Shown: positions 33,469 through 43,232, counted from the first letter of the stretch. The stretch is DNA of 64,000 nucleotides from Micromonospora sp. CCTCC AA 2012012 (GCF_040499845.1 NZ_CP159342.1:682001-746000); one strand, 5' to 3'. A program made the numbers and translations. The notes: generated from the letters alone by a model not told the origin.

Positions 33469-36400
33469 ATGAAACCCCCGCCGATATCCCGCAAGGCGTT
33501 GCTCGCCTTGGTCTCCAGTCTCACCCTCGCCCTCGTCGGCGTGCCGGTCGCCGTTCACCAACTGGGCAACGACAGCACCGACCGGGCCCCCCGCACCGAC
33601 CTCCTCGCCGCCGCCGGTGCGGCGCAGTGGAGCCAGGAGCCCTCCGCCGAGGCCCTGCTCAAGGCCGGCGACAGCACCGCCAAGGCCGACCAGTTCTACT
33701 TCGTCCTGCCGGACCGCTTCGCCAACGGCGACAAGCGCAACGACACCGGCGGTCTGACCGGTGACCGGCTGAGCACCGGGTACGACCCGACCGACAAGGG
33801 CTTCTACCACGGCGGCGACCTCAAGGGCGTCATCAACAAGATCGACTACATCCAGGGCCTCGGCACCACCGCCATCTGGCTCGCCCCGATCTTCAAGAAC
33901 CGGCCCGTGCAGGGCACCGGCGCGGACGTCTCCGCCGGCTACCACGGCTACTGGATCACCGACTTCACCCAGGTCGACCCGCACTTCGGCACCAACGAGG
34001 AGCTGAAGCAGCTGGTCAAGCTGGCTCACCAGCGGGGCATCAAGGTCTACCTCGACGTCATCGTCAACCACACCGCCGACGTCATCAAGTACGCCGAGGA
34101 CAAGTACGCGTACGTCGACAAGAAGACCGCGCCGTACAAGGACGCGCAGGGGCGGCCCTTCGAGGACCGTAACTACGCCGACGGCACCCGGGAATTCCCG
34201 AAGGTCAACCTGAAGTCCTTCCCGTACACGCCGACGTTCGCCACCCCGGCCGACGCGAAGGCCAAGGTCCCGGCCTGGCTGAACGACCCGACGATGTACC
34301 ACAACCGCGGTGACTCGACCTTCGCGGGCGAGAACAGCGAGTACGGCGACTTCTTCGGCCTGGACGACCTGTGGACCGAGCGTCCCGAGGTGGTGCGCGG
34401 GCTGACCAAGGTCTACGGCGACTGGATCGGCAACACCGGCGTCGACGGCTTCCGGCTGGACACCGTCAAGCACGCCAACCTCGACTTCTGGCCGCAGTTC
34501 AGCCAGGGCATCAAGCGGGCCGCCGAGAAGGCCGGCAAGAAGGACTTCTTCATGTTCGGCGAGGTCTACAGCGCCGACCAGGAGATCGAGTCGACCTACG
34601 TGCGACGCGGCGGCCTGCCGGCCACCCTGGACTTCTCGTTCCAGGAGGCGGCGCGCGGCTACACCGCCGCCGACGGCTCCGCCAAGGCCCTCGCCGACAT
34701 GTACGCCAAGGACGACCTGTACGCCGCCCGGGACACCGACGCGCGCCGGCAGACCACCTTCCTCGGCAACCACGACATGGGCCGGATCGGCTCGTTCATC
34801 GCCGCGGCCGGCGGTGACGACGCCAGCCAGCTCAAGCGCGACCAGCTCGCCCACCAGCTGATGTTCCTCACCCGCGGGCAGCCCGTCGTCTACTCCGGCG
34901 ACGAGCAGGGCTTCACCGGCCCCGGCGGCGACAAGGACGCCCGGCAGGACATGTTCGCCTCGAAGACGGCGGACTACCTCGACGACGACCTGATCGGCAC
35001 CACCCGCACCCACGCCAGCGACCAGTACGACAGGACCCACCCGCTGTACCGCACCATCGCCGAGCTGGGCAAGCTCCGCGCGGCCAACCCGGCCCTGCGG
35101 GACGGCGTCCAGGTCACCCGGTACGCGGCCGAGGGCGCGGGCGTCTTCGCCTTCTCCCGGATCCTGCCGTCCCAGCGCATCGAACACGTCGTCGCGGTGA
35201 ACAACGCGTCCACCCCGCAGACTGTCTCGGTGGACACCTGGTCGGCCGGCGCCACCTTCACCGGCCTCTACGGCGGCGCGGCCACCTCGACGGCCGGCGC
35301 CGACGGCAAGCTGAGCGTCACCGTGCCGGCGATGTCGGCCGTGGTGCTCAAGGCCGACCGGGCCATCCCGCAGGCCGACGCCGCCCCGGGCGTCACCATC
35401 ACCGCGCCGGGCGCCGACCCGGTCGCCACCAAGGCCACCGTGACCGCCAAGGTCACCGGCGACCCGCTGGCGACCGTCACCTTCGCCGCCCGGGTCCCCG
35501 GCGGCAGGTGGACCCTGCTGGGCACCGCGCACACCGCGCCGTACACCGTGCACCACGACCTCGTCGGCCTGGCCGGCGGCACGAAGGTCGAATACAAGGC
35601 CGTCGTCCGCGACGGCAAGGGCCGGACGGCGAGCGCCCGCTCCACCGGCGTCGTCGGCACCCCGGCCCAGGGCGCGTCGCGGGACTGGGCGGTGGTGCAC
35701 TACCAGCGTCCGGCCGGCGGCTACGCCGACTGGGGCCTCTACACCTGGGGCGACATCGACCCGGCGTACGCCACCGAGTGGCCCAAGGGGCAGCCGTTCG
35801 CCGGCGAGGACTCGTTCGGCCGGTTCGCCTGGGTCAAGCTGAAGCCGGGCGCGAAGTCCGTCGGCTTCCTGGTGGTCGACAAGGACGGGAACAAGGACGT
35901 CGGCAACGACCGCGCCATCGACGTGACGCAGACCGGTGAGGTCTGGGTCAAGCAGGGCGACGGCACGCTCTACCCGACCCGGCAGGCCGCCACCGGCGAG
36001 CCCGACCCGGCGGTCGACCAGAGCACCGCGCTCATCCACTGGCGCAAGGCCGACGGCAACTACGACGGCTGGGGCCTGCACCTCTGGGACGGCGCCGCCA
36101 ACCCCACCGACTGGGGCAACCCGCTCAAGCCGGAGAAGATCGACTCGTACGGGGCGGTCTTCCGGGTGCCGCTCGCGGCCGGGGCGACCGGGCTGAACTA
36201 CATCATCCACAACGGTGACGCCAAGGATCAGCCCGACGACCAGCGGCTGGACTTCGGCACCGCCGGACACGAGGTGTGGCTGCTCGCCGGGGTCAAGGGA
36301 CGGCTGCTGCCGGCCACCTCCTCCGGCGTCGCGAAGGACGTGGACATCACCAAGGAGAAGGCGCAGTGGATCGACCGGTCCACCGTCGCCTGGCAGACCG

Positions 36401-38970
36401 GGCCGACCGACGGCAAGCAGTACGCCCTCGTCGCCGCCCCGGCGGGCGGGCTGAGCATCACCGACGGTGAACTCTCCGGGACGTACACCACGCTGCCGCT
36501 GCGGGCGCAGCGCAACGGGCTCACCGAGGCCCAGCGCGCGGCCTGGCCGCACCTGTGGGCCTACCACGCCTTCAGCCTCGGCCAGGCCGACCTGGCCAAG
36601 GTGCCGGCGGCGCTGCGCGGGCAGCTCGTGGTGACCGAGCGGGACGCCGCGGGCACCCTGCTCGGCGCGACCGGGGTGCAGATCCCGGGCGTGCTCGACG
36701 ACGTCTACCGGGCCGCCACCACGGCGAAGCTCGGGCCGACGTTCGCCGGCAAGGTCCCCACCCTGGCGGTCTGGGCGCCCACCGCCCGGACGGTGTCGCT
36801 CCAGCTCTTCGACTCGGCCACGGCCGAGCCGACGAAGACCGTGACGATGAGCCGCAACGACCGCACCGGCGTCTGGTCGGTGCGCGGCACCAAGGCGTGG
36901 ACCGGTCGCTACTACCGCTACCAGGTGGAGGCGTGGCAGCCGGCCGCGCAGAAGGTGGTCACCGCCTCGGTGACCGACCCGTACTCGGTGGCGCTGGCGC
37001 CGGACTCGACGCACAGCCAGATCGTCGACCTGACCGACCCGGCGCTCGCGCCGGCCGGCTGGGCGACGCTGCGCAAGCCGGCGGCCGTGCCGTCGTCCAA
37101 GGCGCAGATCTCCGAGCTGTCGGTCCGCGACTTCTCCATCGCCGACGCGAGCGTGCCGGCCGAGCGGCGGGGCACCTACCTCGCCTTCACCGACCCGAAC
37201 ACGGCCGGCATGAAGCACCTGAAGTCGCTCGGCGACGCGGGGGTCAACTACCTGCACCTGCTGCCGACGTTCGACTTCGCCACCATCCCCGAGAAGCGGG
37301 CCGACCAGCAGCAGCCGGCCTGCGACCTGGCCGCGCTGCCCCCGGACTCCGACCAGCAGCAGAAGTGCGTCACCGCCGTGGCGGAGAAGGACGGCTTCAA
37401 CTGGGGGTACGACCCGCTGCACTACACCGTGCCGGAGGGCGGCTACGCCGTCGACCCGAACGGTGCGAAGCGGACCACCGAGTTCCGGCAGATGGTCGCC
37501 GGGGTCAACCAGGCGGGCCTGCGCGTGGTGATGGACGTCGTCTACAACCACACCTCGGCCGCCGGCACCGACCCGAAGTCGGTGCTCGACCAGGTGGTGC
37601 CCGGCTACTACCACCGGCAGCTGGACGACGGCAGCATCGCCAACTCCACCTGCTGCGCCAACACCGCCCCCGAACACGCCATGATGGGCAAGCTCGTGGT
37701 GGACTCCCTGGTCACCTGGGCCAAGGCGTACAAGGTGGACGGTTTCCGGTTCGACCTGATGGGTCACCACCCGAAGGCGAACATCCTGGCCGTCCGGGCC
37801 GCGCTGGACAAGCTCACCGTGGCCCGCGACGGCGTGGACGGGAAGAAGATCCTGCTCTACGGCGAGGGCTGGAACTTCGGCGAGGTCGCCAACGACGCCC
37901 GGTTCGTGCAGGCCAGCCAGGTCAACATGGCCGGCACCGGGATCGCCACCTTCAACGACCGGCTCCGCGACGCGGTCCGGGGCGGGGGCCCGTTCGACGG
38001 GAACCCGCGGGTGCAGGGCTTCGCCTCCGGCCTGTACACCGACCCGAACGGCGACGACGTCAACGGCACCGCCGCCGAGCAGAAGGCCCGGCTGCGGCAC
38101 TCGCAGGACCTGATCAAGGTCGGCCTGACCGGCAACCTGCGCGGCTACCGGTTCACCGACTCGTCGGGCAAGGTCGTCACCGGTGCGCAGGTGGACTACA
38201 ACGGCTCGCCGGCCGGCTACACCGCCGCGCCGGGCGAGGCGGTCACCTACGTCGACGCGCACGACAACGAGATCCTGTACGACGCGTTGGCGTACAAGCT
38301 GCCGCAGGACACCTCGGCCCAGGACCGGGCCCGGATGCAGGTGCTCGCCCTCTCCACCACCGCCCTCGGGCAGGGACCCGGGTTCGTGACGGCCGGCTCG
38401 GAGCGGCTGCGCTCCAAGTCGCTGGACCGTAACTCGTTCAACTCCGGTGACTGGTTCAACCAGATCCGCTGGGACTGCACGCAGGGCAACGGCTTCGGCG
38501 CCGGTCTCCCGCCGGCGCAGGACAACCAGGACAAGTGGCCGTACGCGAAGCCGCTTTTGGCCGACCCGAAGCTGGTGCCGGACTGCGCGGCGATCAACCT
38601 GGCCGACGCCCGGTACGCGGAACTGCTCAAGGTCCGCGAGTCCTCGCCGGTCTTCGGGCTGACCACCGCCGACCAGGTGCAGAAGCGTGTCGCCTTCCCG
38701 CTCTCCGGCGAGAACGAGACCCCGGGGGTGCTCACCATGACCCTCGACGCTCGCGGGCTGGGTGGGACGTGGAAGTCGGTGACCGTGGTCTTCAACGCCA
38801 CCCCGAAGGCGGCGGAGCAGACGGTGACCGGTCTGCGCGGGTCGAACGTGGCCCTGCACCCGGTGCTGCGGAACTCGGCCGACCCGGTGCTCCGGACGGC
38901 CTCGTTCGACAAGGCGAGCGGCACGTTCACCGTGCCGGCCCGCAGCGTGGCGGTCTTCGTCCAGCAGTGA
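33469..38970 (+). CDS. Secreted amylopullulanase: alpha-amylase joined to a pullulanase
   Basis: A 1833-residue exoenzyme. It has a signal peptide (about 38 residues), then a GH13 amylase at about 70-500 with KVYLDVIVNH, GFRLDTVKH, FGEVYS and FLGNHDMGR (regions I, II, III, IV). A beta domain, an Ig-like spacer near 640-735, and two starch-binding PUD-like repeats follow at about 739-850 and 854-960 (VVHYQRPAGGYADW, LIHWRKADGNYDGW). The second half is a type I pullulanase: CBM48 near 1094, then GH13 with VVMDVVYNHT, GFRFDLMGHH, YGEGWN and VDAHDNE at about 1355-1600. It should cut alpha-1,4 and alpha-1,6 bonds of starch and glycogen outside the cell. AGAGGAAGG precedes the ATG. Confidence 0.93.
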   Translation: MKPPPISRKALLALVSSLTLALVGVPVAVHQLGNDSTDRAPRTDLLAAAGAAQWSQEPSAEALLKAGDSTAKADQFYFVLPDRFANGDKRNDTGGLTGDRLSTGYDPTDKGFYHGGDLKGVINKIDYIQGLGTTAIWLAPIFKNRPVQGTGADVSAGYHGYWITDFTQVDPHFGTNEELKQLVKLAHQRGIKVYLDVIVNHTADVIKYAEDKYAYVDKKTAPYKDAQGRPFEDRNYADGTREFPKVNLKSFPYTPTFATPADAKAKVPAWLNDPTMYHNRGDSTFAGENSEYGDFFGLDDLWTERPEVVRGLTKVYGDWIGNTGVDGFRLDTVKHANLDFWPQFSQGIKRAAEKAGKKDFFMFGEVYSADQEIESTYVRRGGLPATLDFSFQEAARGYTAADGSAKALADMYAKDDLYAARDTDARRQTTFLGNHDMGRIGSFIAAAGGDDASQLKRDQLAHQLMFLTRGQPVVYSGDEQGFTGPGGDKDARQDMFASKTADYLDDDLIGTTRTHASDQYDRTHPLYRTIAELGKLRAANPALRDGVQVTRYAAEGAGVFAFSRILPSQRIEHVVAVNNASTPQTVSVDTWSAGATFTGLYGGAATSTAGADGKLSVTVPAMSAVVLKADRAIPQADAAPGVTITAPGADPVATKATVTAKVTGDPLATVTFAARVPGGRWTLLGTAHTAPYTVHHDLVGLAGGTKVEYKAVVRDGKGRTASARSTGVVGTPAQGASRDWAVVHYQRPAGGYADWGLYTWGDIDPAYATEWPKGQPFAGEDSFGRFAWVKLKPGAKSVGFLVVDKDGNKDVGNDRAIDVTQTGEVWVKQGDGTLYPTRQAATGEPDPAVDQSTALIHWRKADGNYDGWGLHLWDGAANPTDWGNPLKPEKIDSYGAVFRVPLAAGATGLNYIIHNGDAKDQPDDQRLDFGTAGHEVWLLAGVKGRLLPATSSGVAKDVDITKEKAQWIDRSTVAWQTGPTDGKQYALVAAPAGGLSITDGELSGTYTTLPLRAQRNGLTEAQRAAWPHLWAYHAFSLGQADLAKVPAALRGQLVVTERDAAGTLLGATGVQIPGVLDDVYRAATTAKLGPTFAGKVPTLAVWAPTARTVSLQLFDSATAEPTKTVTMSRNDRTGVWSVRGTKAWTGRYYRYQVEAWQPAAQKVVTASVTDPYSVALAPDSTHSQIVDLTDPALAPAGWATLRKPAAVPSSKAQISELSVRDFSIADASVPAERRGTYLAFTDPNTAGMKHLKSLGDAGVNYLHLLPTFDFATIPEKRADQQQPACDLAALPPDSDQQQKCVTAVAEKDGFNWGYDPLHYTVPEGGYAVDPNGAKRTTEFRQMVAGVNQAGLRVVMDVVYNHTSAAGTDPKSVLDQVVPGYYHRQLDDGSIANSTCCANTAPEHAMMGKLVVDSLVTWAKAYKVDGFRFDLMGHHPKANILAVRAALDKLTVARDGVDGKKILLYGEGWNFGEVANDARFVQASQVNMAGTGIATFNDRLRDAVRGGGPFDGNPRVQGFASGLYTDPNGDDVNGTAAEQKARLRHSQDLIKVGLTGNLRGYRFTDSSGKVVTGAQVDYNGSPAGYTAAPGEAVTYVDAHDNEILYDALAYKLPQDTSAQDRARMQVLALSTTALGQGPGFVTAGSERLRSKSLDRNSFNSGDWFNQIRWDCTQGNGFGAGLPPAQDNQDKWPYAKPLLADPKLVPDCAAINLADARYAELLKVRESSPVFGLTTADQVQKRVAFPLSGENETPGVLTMTLDARGLGGTWKSVTVVFNATPKAAEQTVTGLRGSNVALHPVLRNSADPVLRTASFDKASGTFTVPARSVAVFVQQ

Positions 38971-38988
38971 CCACCCGTTGGTGACGTC

Positions 38989-39019
38989 GGCCCCCGTCCG
39001 CGATCAGCGGACGGGGGCC
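38989..39019. terminator. Hairpin terminator after amylopullulanase
   Basis: GGCCCCCGTCCGC, loop GATCA, GCGGACGGGGGCC: a perfect 13-bp stem 19 bp after the stop. Confidence 0.8.
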
Positions 39020-39055
39020 GACGGCGTTCGGACGTGCTGCGGCGGGGAGACGGGT

Positions 39056-39089
39056 CCGGCCCCCTGCCACCGAAGTGGCAGGGGGCCGG
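39056..39089. terminator. Hairpin terminator before the beta-helix gene end
   Basis: CCGGCCCCCTGCCAC, loop CGAA, GTGGCAGGGGGCCGG: a perfect 15-bp stem between the two convergent genes. It most likely serves the minus-strand beta-helix gene. Confidence 0.8.
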
Positions 39090-39119
39090 CGGTCCGTCCG
39101 GTCCGAGCGTGGGCCTGCG

Positions 39120-41003
39120 TCAGTTGAAGCAGTCCTTGACGGTCCCGGCGCAGTTGGTCGGGTCGTTGTCGGTCACGGTCGACGTCTCGTCGAGCTTGAC
39201 CCGGCCGTCGATGTTGAGGATGCCCCCGGCGACCCGGTGCAGCTTGGACGAGTCGGTGGCGGTGTTCTTGGTGACGCGGGTCTTGGTCAGGGTGACCGTG
39301 CCCTTGTTGTTGAAGATGCCGCCGCCGTTGAGGGCGGTGTTGCCCTTGATCTCGGTGTCCCGCAGGGTCAGGGTGGCGTTGTCGCCCCGGCCCTCCGGTC
39401 CCTCCGCGAAGCCTTCCTCGACCTTGACCAGCCACTCACCGTTGAAGATGCCGCCGCCGAAGCCGCCGGCGGTGTTGTCGACGATCTTGCTGTCGGCGAT
39501 GGTGGCCGTGGCCTCCTGGCGCTCGTCGCGGCCGGGCACCAGGCCCGCCTCGCGCTTGCCGCCGGTGTTGACGACGCCGCCGCCCCCGTAGTTCGCGTGG
39601 TTCTTGGCGACGACGACGTGGTCGAGGTCGATGTCGGTGTCCTCGGCGTAGATGCCACCGCCGTTGCGGCAGGCGGTGTTCTCCTTGACGAAGGAGTAGC
39701 TGACCTGGAGGAACCCGCCCGAGCTGAACAGACCGCCGCCGTTCTCGCCGGCCTGGTTGCCCTCGATGGAGCTCTTGAAGATCTCCACGCTGCCGGCCTC
39801 GTCGCGGCCGTCCACGAGGACGCGCGGGTAGCCCTCCTTCTTGCCGCGCCCGTTGGCGATGCCGCCGCCGTTGTCGCCGGCGGTGTTGTGGGCGACGTGG
39901 GACTCCTTGACCTTGAGCAGGCCGGTGTTGAAGATACCGCCGCCGTTCTCGCGGGCGTGGTTGTCCTCGACGGTGCTCCAGGCCAGGTCGACCCGGCCGT
40001 AGTTGGCGATCGCGCCACCGTTGCCCTCGGCGTTGTTGCCGATCAGCTTCACCTTCTCCAGGTGGGCGCTGCCGCCGTGCTCGACCAGCAGGGCACCGCC
40101 GTCCGCCTCGCCGCCCTTGTGCGGCGCCGCGCCGGAGAGCCCGGCCTGCGCCGCCTGCGGAGCCGACGCGGGGACCCCCTGCGGAGCCGCCGCTGCCTGC
40201 GCCCCCTGCGGAGCCGCGGCGGCCTGGGCCCCCTGCGGGGCCTGGACGACCTGCGGCGCCTGGACGGCCTGGCCGCCCTGCGGAGCCGCGCCGCCCTGGC
40301 CGCCCTGCGGGGCCTGGAGGTTCTGGCCGCCCTGGGTGCTGGTCGAGGGTGCCTGGCCGTACTTGAACTCGGCGGCGTTGCCGCCCTTGAGGGTGACGTC
40401 CTTCAGGGTGAGGTCGCCGCCGTCGGCGACGCGGAAGAGCCGGAAGGCGTCTTCGGAGTCGCGCTTGATGGTGGAGTCCTCGCCCTTGATGGTGATCTCC
40501 TGCCGGATGGTCGGCAGTGCCGCGCCGGCCTTGCGGTCGGAGAAGCTCAGCTCGTACGTGCAGTGCGGGGCGAGCTTCAGGGTGCCGCCGTGGTCCCGGT
40601 TGGCCAGGTCCACGGCCTCGATCAGCTTCTCGTCGTCGCAGGGCACCTCCCGCACGCGCCCGTGGTCGTCGCGGTCCCGGTCCTTGTCCCGGCCGTGCTC
40701 GCCACGCTCGTCGCGGCCCTTGCCGTCCCGGCCGTACTGGTCCTCGGCGTTCCGCGCGTCGCGATCCTTCTCGTCGCCCTGCTCGTCGCCGTGGTTGTCG
40801 TCGCTGACCTGCTGGGCGGTCGACCACTTCACGTCGGCCAGCCGGTGGGGACCGGTGGCCCCGGTGGTCGCGTACGCCACGCCGGCCAGGCTGACCGCCC
40901 CGGTCAGGCCGACGACGCCGGTGGCGAGCCAGAGCCGACGACGACGGATCGGGGAGGTCGTCTCACGAGTGGCGTCATCGTTATTGCGAAGGTTGTTGGA
41001 CAT
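39120..41003 (-). CDS. Right-handed beta-helix surface protein, copy 1
   Basis: A 627-residue protein with a membrane or signal-anchor helix near 24-45 (LWLATGVVGLTGAVSLAGVAY). A highly charged Asp/Arg/Lys-rich linker (DKDRDRDD) follows, then two conserved cysteines near the start of the folded part. The rest is a right-handed parallel beta-helix with repeated GGGIFN/GGGIAN turns. A Gln/Ala/Pro-rich loop of about 75 residues, made of APQGGQ-type repeats, interrupts the helix near residue 225-300. This resembles polymorphic-outer-membrane-like adhesins and choice-of-anchor proteins; a carbohydrate-binding or adhesin role is likely. The paralog lies upstream. ATG is at MSNNLRN. Confidence 0.82.
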   Translation of the reverse strand: MSNNLRNNDDATRETTSPIRRRRLWLATGVVGLTGAVSLAGVAYATTGATGPHRLADVKWSTAQQVSDDNHGDEQGDEKDRDARNAEDQYGRDGKGRDERGEHGRDKDRDRDDHGRVREVPCDDEKLIEAVDLANRDHGGTLKLAPHCTYELSFSDRKAGAALPTIRQEITIKGEDSTIKRDSEDAFRLFRVADGGDLTLKDVTLKGGNAAEFKYGQAPSTSTQGGQNLQAPQGGQGGAAPQGGQAVQAPQVVQAPQGAQAAAAPQGAQAAAAPQGVPASAPQAAQAGLSGAAPHKGGEADGGALLVEHGGSAHLEKVKLIGNNAEGNGGAIANYGRVDLAWSTVEDNHARENGGGIFNTGLLKVKESHVAHNTAGDNGGGIANGRGKKEGYPRVLVDGRDEAGSVEIFKSSIEGNQAGENGGGLFSSGGFLQVSYSFVKENTACRNGGGIYAEDTDIDLDHVVVAKNHANYGGGGVVNTGGKREAGLVPGRDERQEATATIADSKIVDNTAGGFGGGIFNGEWLVKVEEGFAEGPEGRGDNATLTLRDTEIKGNTALNGGGIFNNKGTVTLTKTRVTKNTATDSSKLHRVAGGILNIDGRVKLDETSTVTDNDPTNCAGTVKDCFN

Positions 41004-41065
41004 CGGAGCTCTCTGCCCTCTCCTTGTACCAGGCAAGGTCGCTTCGTCACAGCGAGGCGGCCTTC

Positions 41066-41084
41066 GCTACAAATCGGTTGTAGC
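41066..41084. promoter_or_regulatory. 19-bp palindrome upstream of beta-helix copy 1
   Basis: GCTACAAATCGGTTGTAGC: a perfect 7-bp inverted repeat with 5-bp spacer. It is 62 bp upstream of the start. On the minus strand, TACGGT (41096-41101) lies 11 bp before it and could be the -10 box, placing the palindrome just after the transcription start. The same element and spacing precede copy 2. Confidence 0.7.
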
Positions 41085-41133
41085 TGCTGAGAAACACCGT
41101 ATGAGAACCTTCTTCGCCTCGTGTGCATATGCG

Positions 41134-41160
41134 AAAAAAGCCCACATCCGGGACGTGGGC
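41134..41160 (-). terminator. Rho-independent terminator (minus strand)
   Basis: On the minus strand GCCCAC-GTCCCGGAT-GTGGGC is followed by six T. It lies in the region between the two beta-helix genes and would stop read-through from copy 2. Confidence 0.7.
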
Positions 41161-41300
41161 GGTGCAGCGGGCAGCAGGGCGGACGGCGATGCCGCAGCGG
41201 TGTCACGAGGACCAAGGGGGCCGTGCGGGGCGGAAAGCCGATGGTCACCGACGCCCGCCGCATTCGGGACGCGCCCGACGTACCCCTCGAAGGGGGCGAG

Positions 41301-41341
41301 GGGAGTCCCTTCCCGTCGCCGGGCGACGGAAAGGGACCCCC
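41301..41341. terminator. Hairpin just after beta-helix copy 2
   Basis: GGGAGTCCCTTCCCGTCGCC pairs with GGCGACGGAAAGGGACCCC with few mismatches, 17 bp downstream of the stop. It is a long stem without a T-tract. Confidence 0.65.
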
Positions 41342-41357
41342 GCGGTTATGTGGTGGT

Positions 41358-43154
41358 TCAGTTGAAGCAGTCCTTGACGGTCCCGGCGCAGTTGGTCGGG
41401 TCGTTGTCGGTCACGGTCGACTTCTCGTCGAGCTTGACCCGACCGTCGTTGTTGAGGATCCCGCCGGCGACCCGGTGCAGCTTGGACGAGTCGGTGGCGG
41501 TGTTCTTGGTGACGCGGGTCTTGGTCAGGGTGACCGTGCCCTTGTTGTTGAAGATGCCGCCGCCGTTGAGGGCGGTGTTGCCCTTGATCTCGGTGTCCCG
41601 CAGGGTCAGGGTGGCGTTGTCACCCTTGCGGTCCCCGCCGTCGGGCGCCTGCAGGAAGCCGTCCTGGAGCTTGACCTCCAGGTCGCCGTTGAAGATGCCG
41701 CCGCCGAAGCGTCCGGCGGTGTTGTCGACGATCCTGCTGTCGGCGATGGTGGCGGTGGCCTCCTGCTCCTTCCCGGCACCGTCGTACGACGGGCCGTCCT
41801 TCTTCTTCTCGCCGCCGGTGTTGACGATGCCGCCGCCGTCCTTGTCGGCGTGGTTCTTGGCGACGATCACCTTCTCGAGGTCGAGGTCGGTGTCCTCGGC
41901 GTAGATGCCACCGCCGTTGCGGCAGGCGGTGTTCTCCACGACGGCGCCGAACGCGATCTTGACGAACCCGCCGGAGCTGAACACGCCACCGCCGTTGTCG
42001 CCGGCCTGGTTGCCCTCGATGGTGCTCTTGAAGATCTCCACGCTGCCGGCCTGGTCGCGCCCGTCGATGACGACGTGCGGGTAGCCGTACTTCCTGCCGT
42101 GGCCGTTGGCGATACCGCCACCGTTCTTGACGGCGGTGTTGTGGGCGACGTGGGACTCCTTGACCTTGAGCAGGCCGGCGTTGAAGATGCCGCCACCGCT
42201 CTCCCGGGCGTGGTTGTCCGCGACCGTGCTCCAGGCCAGGTCGACGCGGCCGTAGTTGGCGATCGCGCCGCCGTTGCCCTCGGCGTTGTTGTCGACCAGC
42301 TTCACCTTCTCCAGGTGGGCGCTGCCGCCGTGCTCGACCAGCAGCGCACCGCCGTCGGCCTCGCCGTCCTTGCGCTGCCCCGGGCCCCCGGGACCGCCCT
42401 GCGCAGCCGCGCCGCCCTGGCCGCCCTGCGGGGCCTGGAGGTTCTGGCCGCCCTGGGTGCTGGTCGAGGGTGCCTGGCCGTACTTGAACTCGGCGGCGTT
42501 GCCGCCCTTGAGGGTGACGTCCTTCAGGGTGAGGTCGCCGCCGTCGGCGACGCGGAAGAGCCGGAAGGCGTCTTCGGAGTCGCGCTTGATGGTGGAGTCC
42601 TCGCCCTTGATGGTGATCTCCTGCCGGATGGTCGGCAGTGCCGCGCCGGCCTTGCGGTCGGAGAAGCTCAGCTCGTACGTGCAGTGCGGGGCGAGCTTCA
42701 GGGTGCCGCCGTGGTCCCGGTTGGCCAGGTCCACGGCCTCGATCAGCTTCTCGTCGTCGCAGGGCACCTCCCGCACGCGCCCGTGCTCGTCGCGGTCCCG
42801 GTCCTTGTCCCGGCCGTGCTCGCCACGCTCGTCGCGGCCCTTGCCGTCCCGGCCGTACTGGTCCAGCCGGTTCTGCTCGTCGGCGTCGGTGCCGCCCTTC
42901 TCGTCGGCGTCCTTGCCGGTCTCGTCCTCGGTGGTGCCGGCGTCGCTGACGTTCTGCGGCGCGGCGACGTGGTTCTCCGACGCGCGCTGTGCGTCGTCGG
43001 ACTTGTTGTCCCGAGCGGCGAGACCACCCAGCGCCGCCAGACCGACGACGCCGGTCAGCCCGGCCACGCCGGTGGCGACCCAGAGCGCCCGCCGCCTGTT
43101 CGTCGGCGGGGTCATCGGCGCCCCGCCGTCGGTAGTCGTTACGTCGTTGGACAT
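41358..43154 (-). CDS. Right-handed beta-helix surface protein, copy 2
   Basis: A 598-residue paralog of the downstream protein with the same plan: membrane helix near 23-45, Asp/Lys/Arg-rich linker (DKDRDRDEHGR), then the beta-helix with GGGIFN-type turns and the same C-terminal NCAGTVKDCFN. The Gln/Ala/Pro loop is much shorter here, only about 25 residues. A 460-bp stretch (42405-42864) is identical to copy 1 but for one base, while flanking regions have diverged, indicating gene conversion. The ATG at MSNDVTT follows the shared palindrome by 60 bp. Confidence 0.82.
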   Translation of the reverse strand: MSNDVTTTDGGAPMTPPTNRRRALWVATGVAGLTGVVGLAALGGLAARDNKSDDAQRASENHVAAPQNVSDAGTTEDETGKDADEKGGTDADEQNRLDQYGRDGKGRDERGEHGRDKDRDRDEHGRVREVPCDDEKLIEAVDLANRDHGGTLKLAPHCTYELSFSDRKAGAALPTIRQEITIKGEDSTIKRDSEDAFRLFRVADGGDLTLKDVTLKGGNAAEFKYGQAPSTSTQGGQNLQAPQGGQGGAAAQGGPGGPGQRKDGEADGGALLVEHGGSAHLEKVKLVDNNAEGNGGAIANYGRVDLAWSTVADNHARESGGGIFNAGLLKVKESHVAHNTAVKNGGGIANGHGRKYGYPHVVIDGRDQAGSVEIFKSTIEGNQAGDNGGGVFSSGGFVKIAFGAVVENTACRNGGGIYAEDTDLDLEKVIVAKNHADKDGGGIVNTGGEKKKDGPSYDGAGKEQEATATIADSRIVDNTAGRFGGGIFNGDLEVKLQDGFLQAPDGGDRKGDNATLTLRDTEIKGNTALNGGGIFNNKGTVTLTKTRVTKNTATDSSKLHRVAGGILNNDGRVKLDEKSTVTDNDPTNCAGTVKDCFN

Positions 43155-43213
43155 CAGAGCCTTCCGCCCTTTCGTGCTTCAAAGGCGCCGCACCACCCCA
43201 GGTGGGGCGACCT

Positions 43214-43232
43214 GCTACAAATCGGTTGTAGC
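43214..43232. promoter_or_regulatory. 19-bp palindrome upstream of beta-helix copy 2
   Basis: The same GCTACAAATCGGTTGTAGC as before copy 1, 59 bp upstream of this start. TACGGT (43244-43249, minus strand) is again 11 bp before it, and TTCTCATACGGT is identical in both promoters. Confidence 0.7.

Noticed and set aside
33445..38859. Very long open frame on the minus strand, opposite the amylopullulanase
   Set aside because: The translation is a Val/Gly/Arg/Asp-rich mirror of the real gene with no recognisable domain; GC-rich DNA leaves antisense frames open. The plus-strand frame has complete catalytic motifs.
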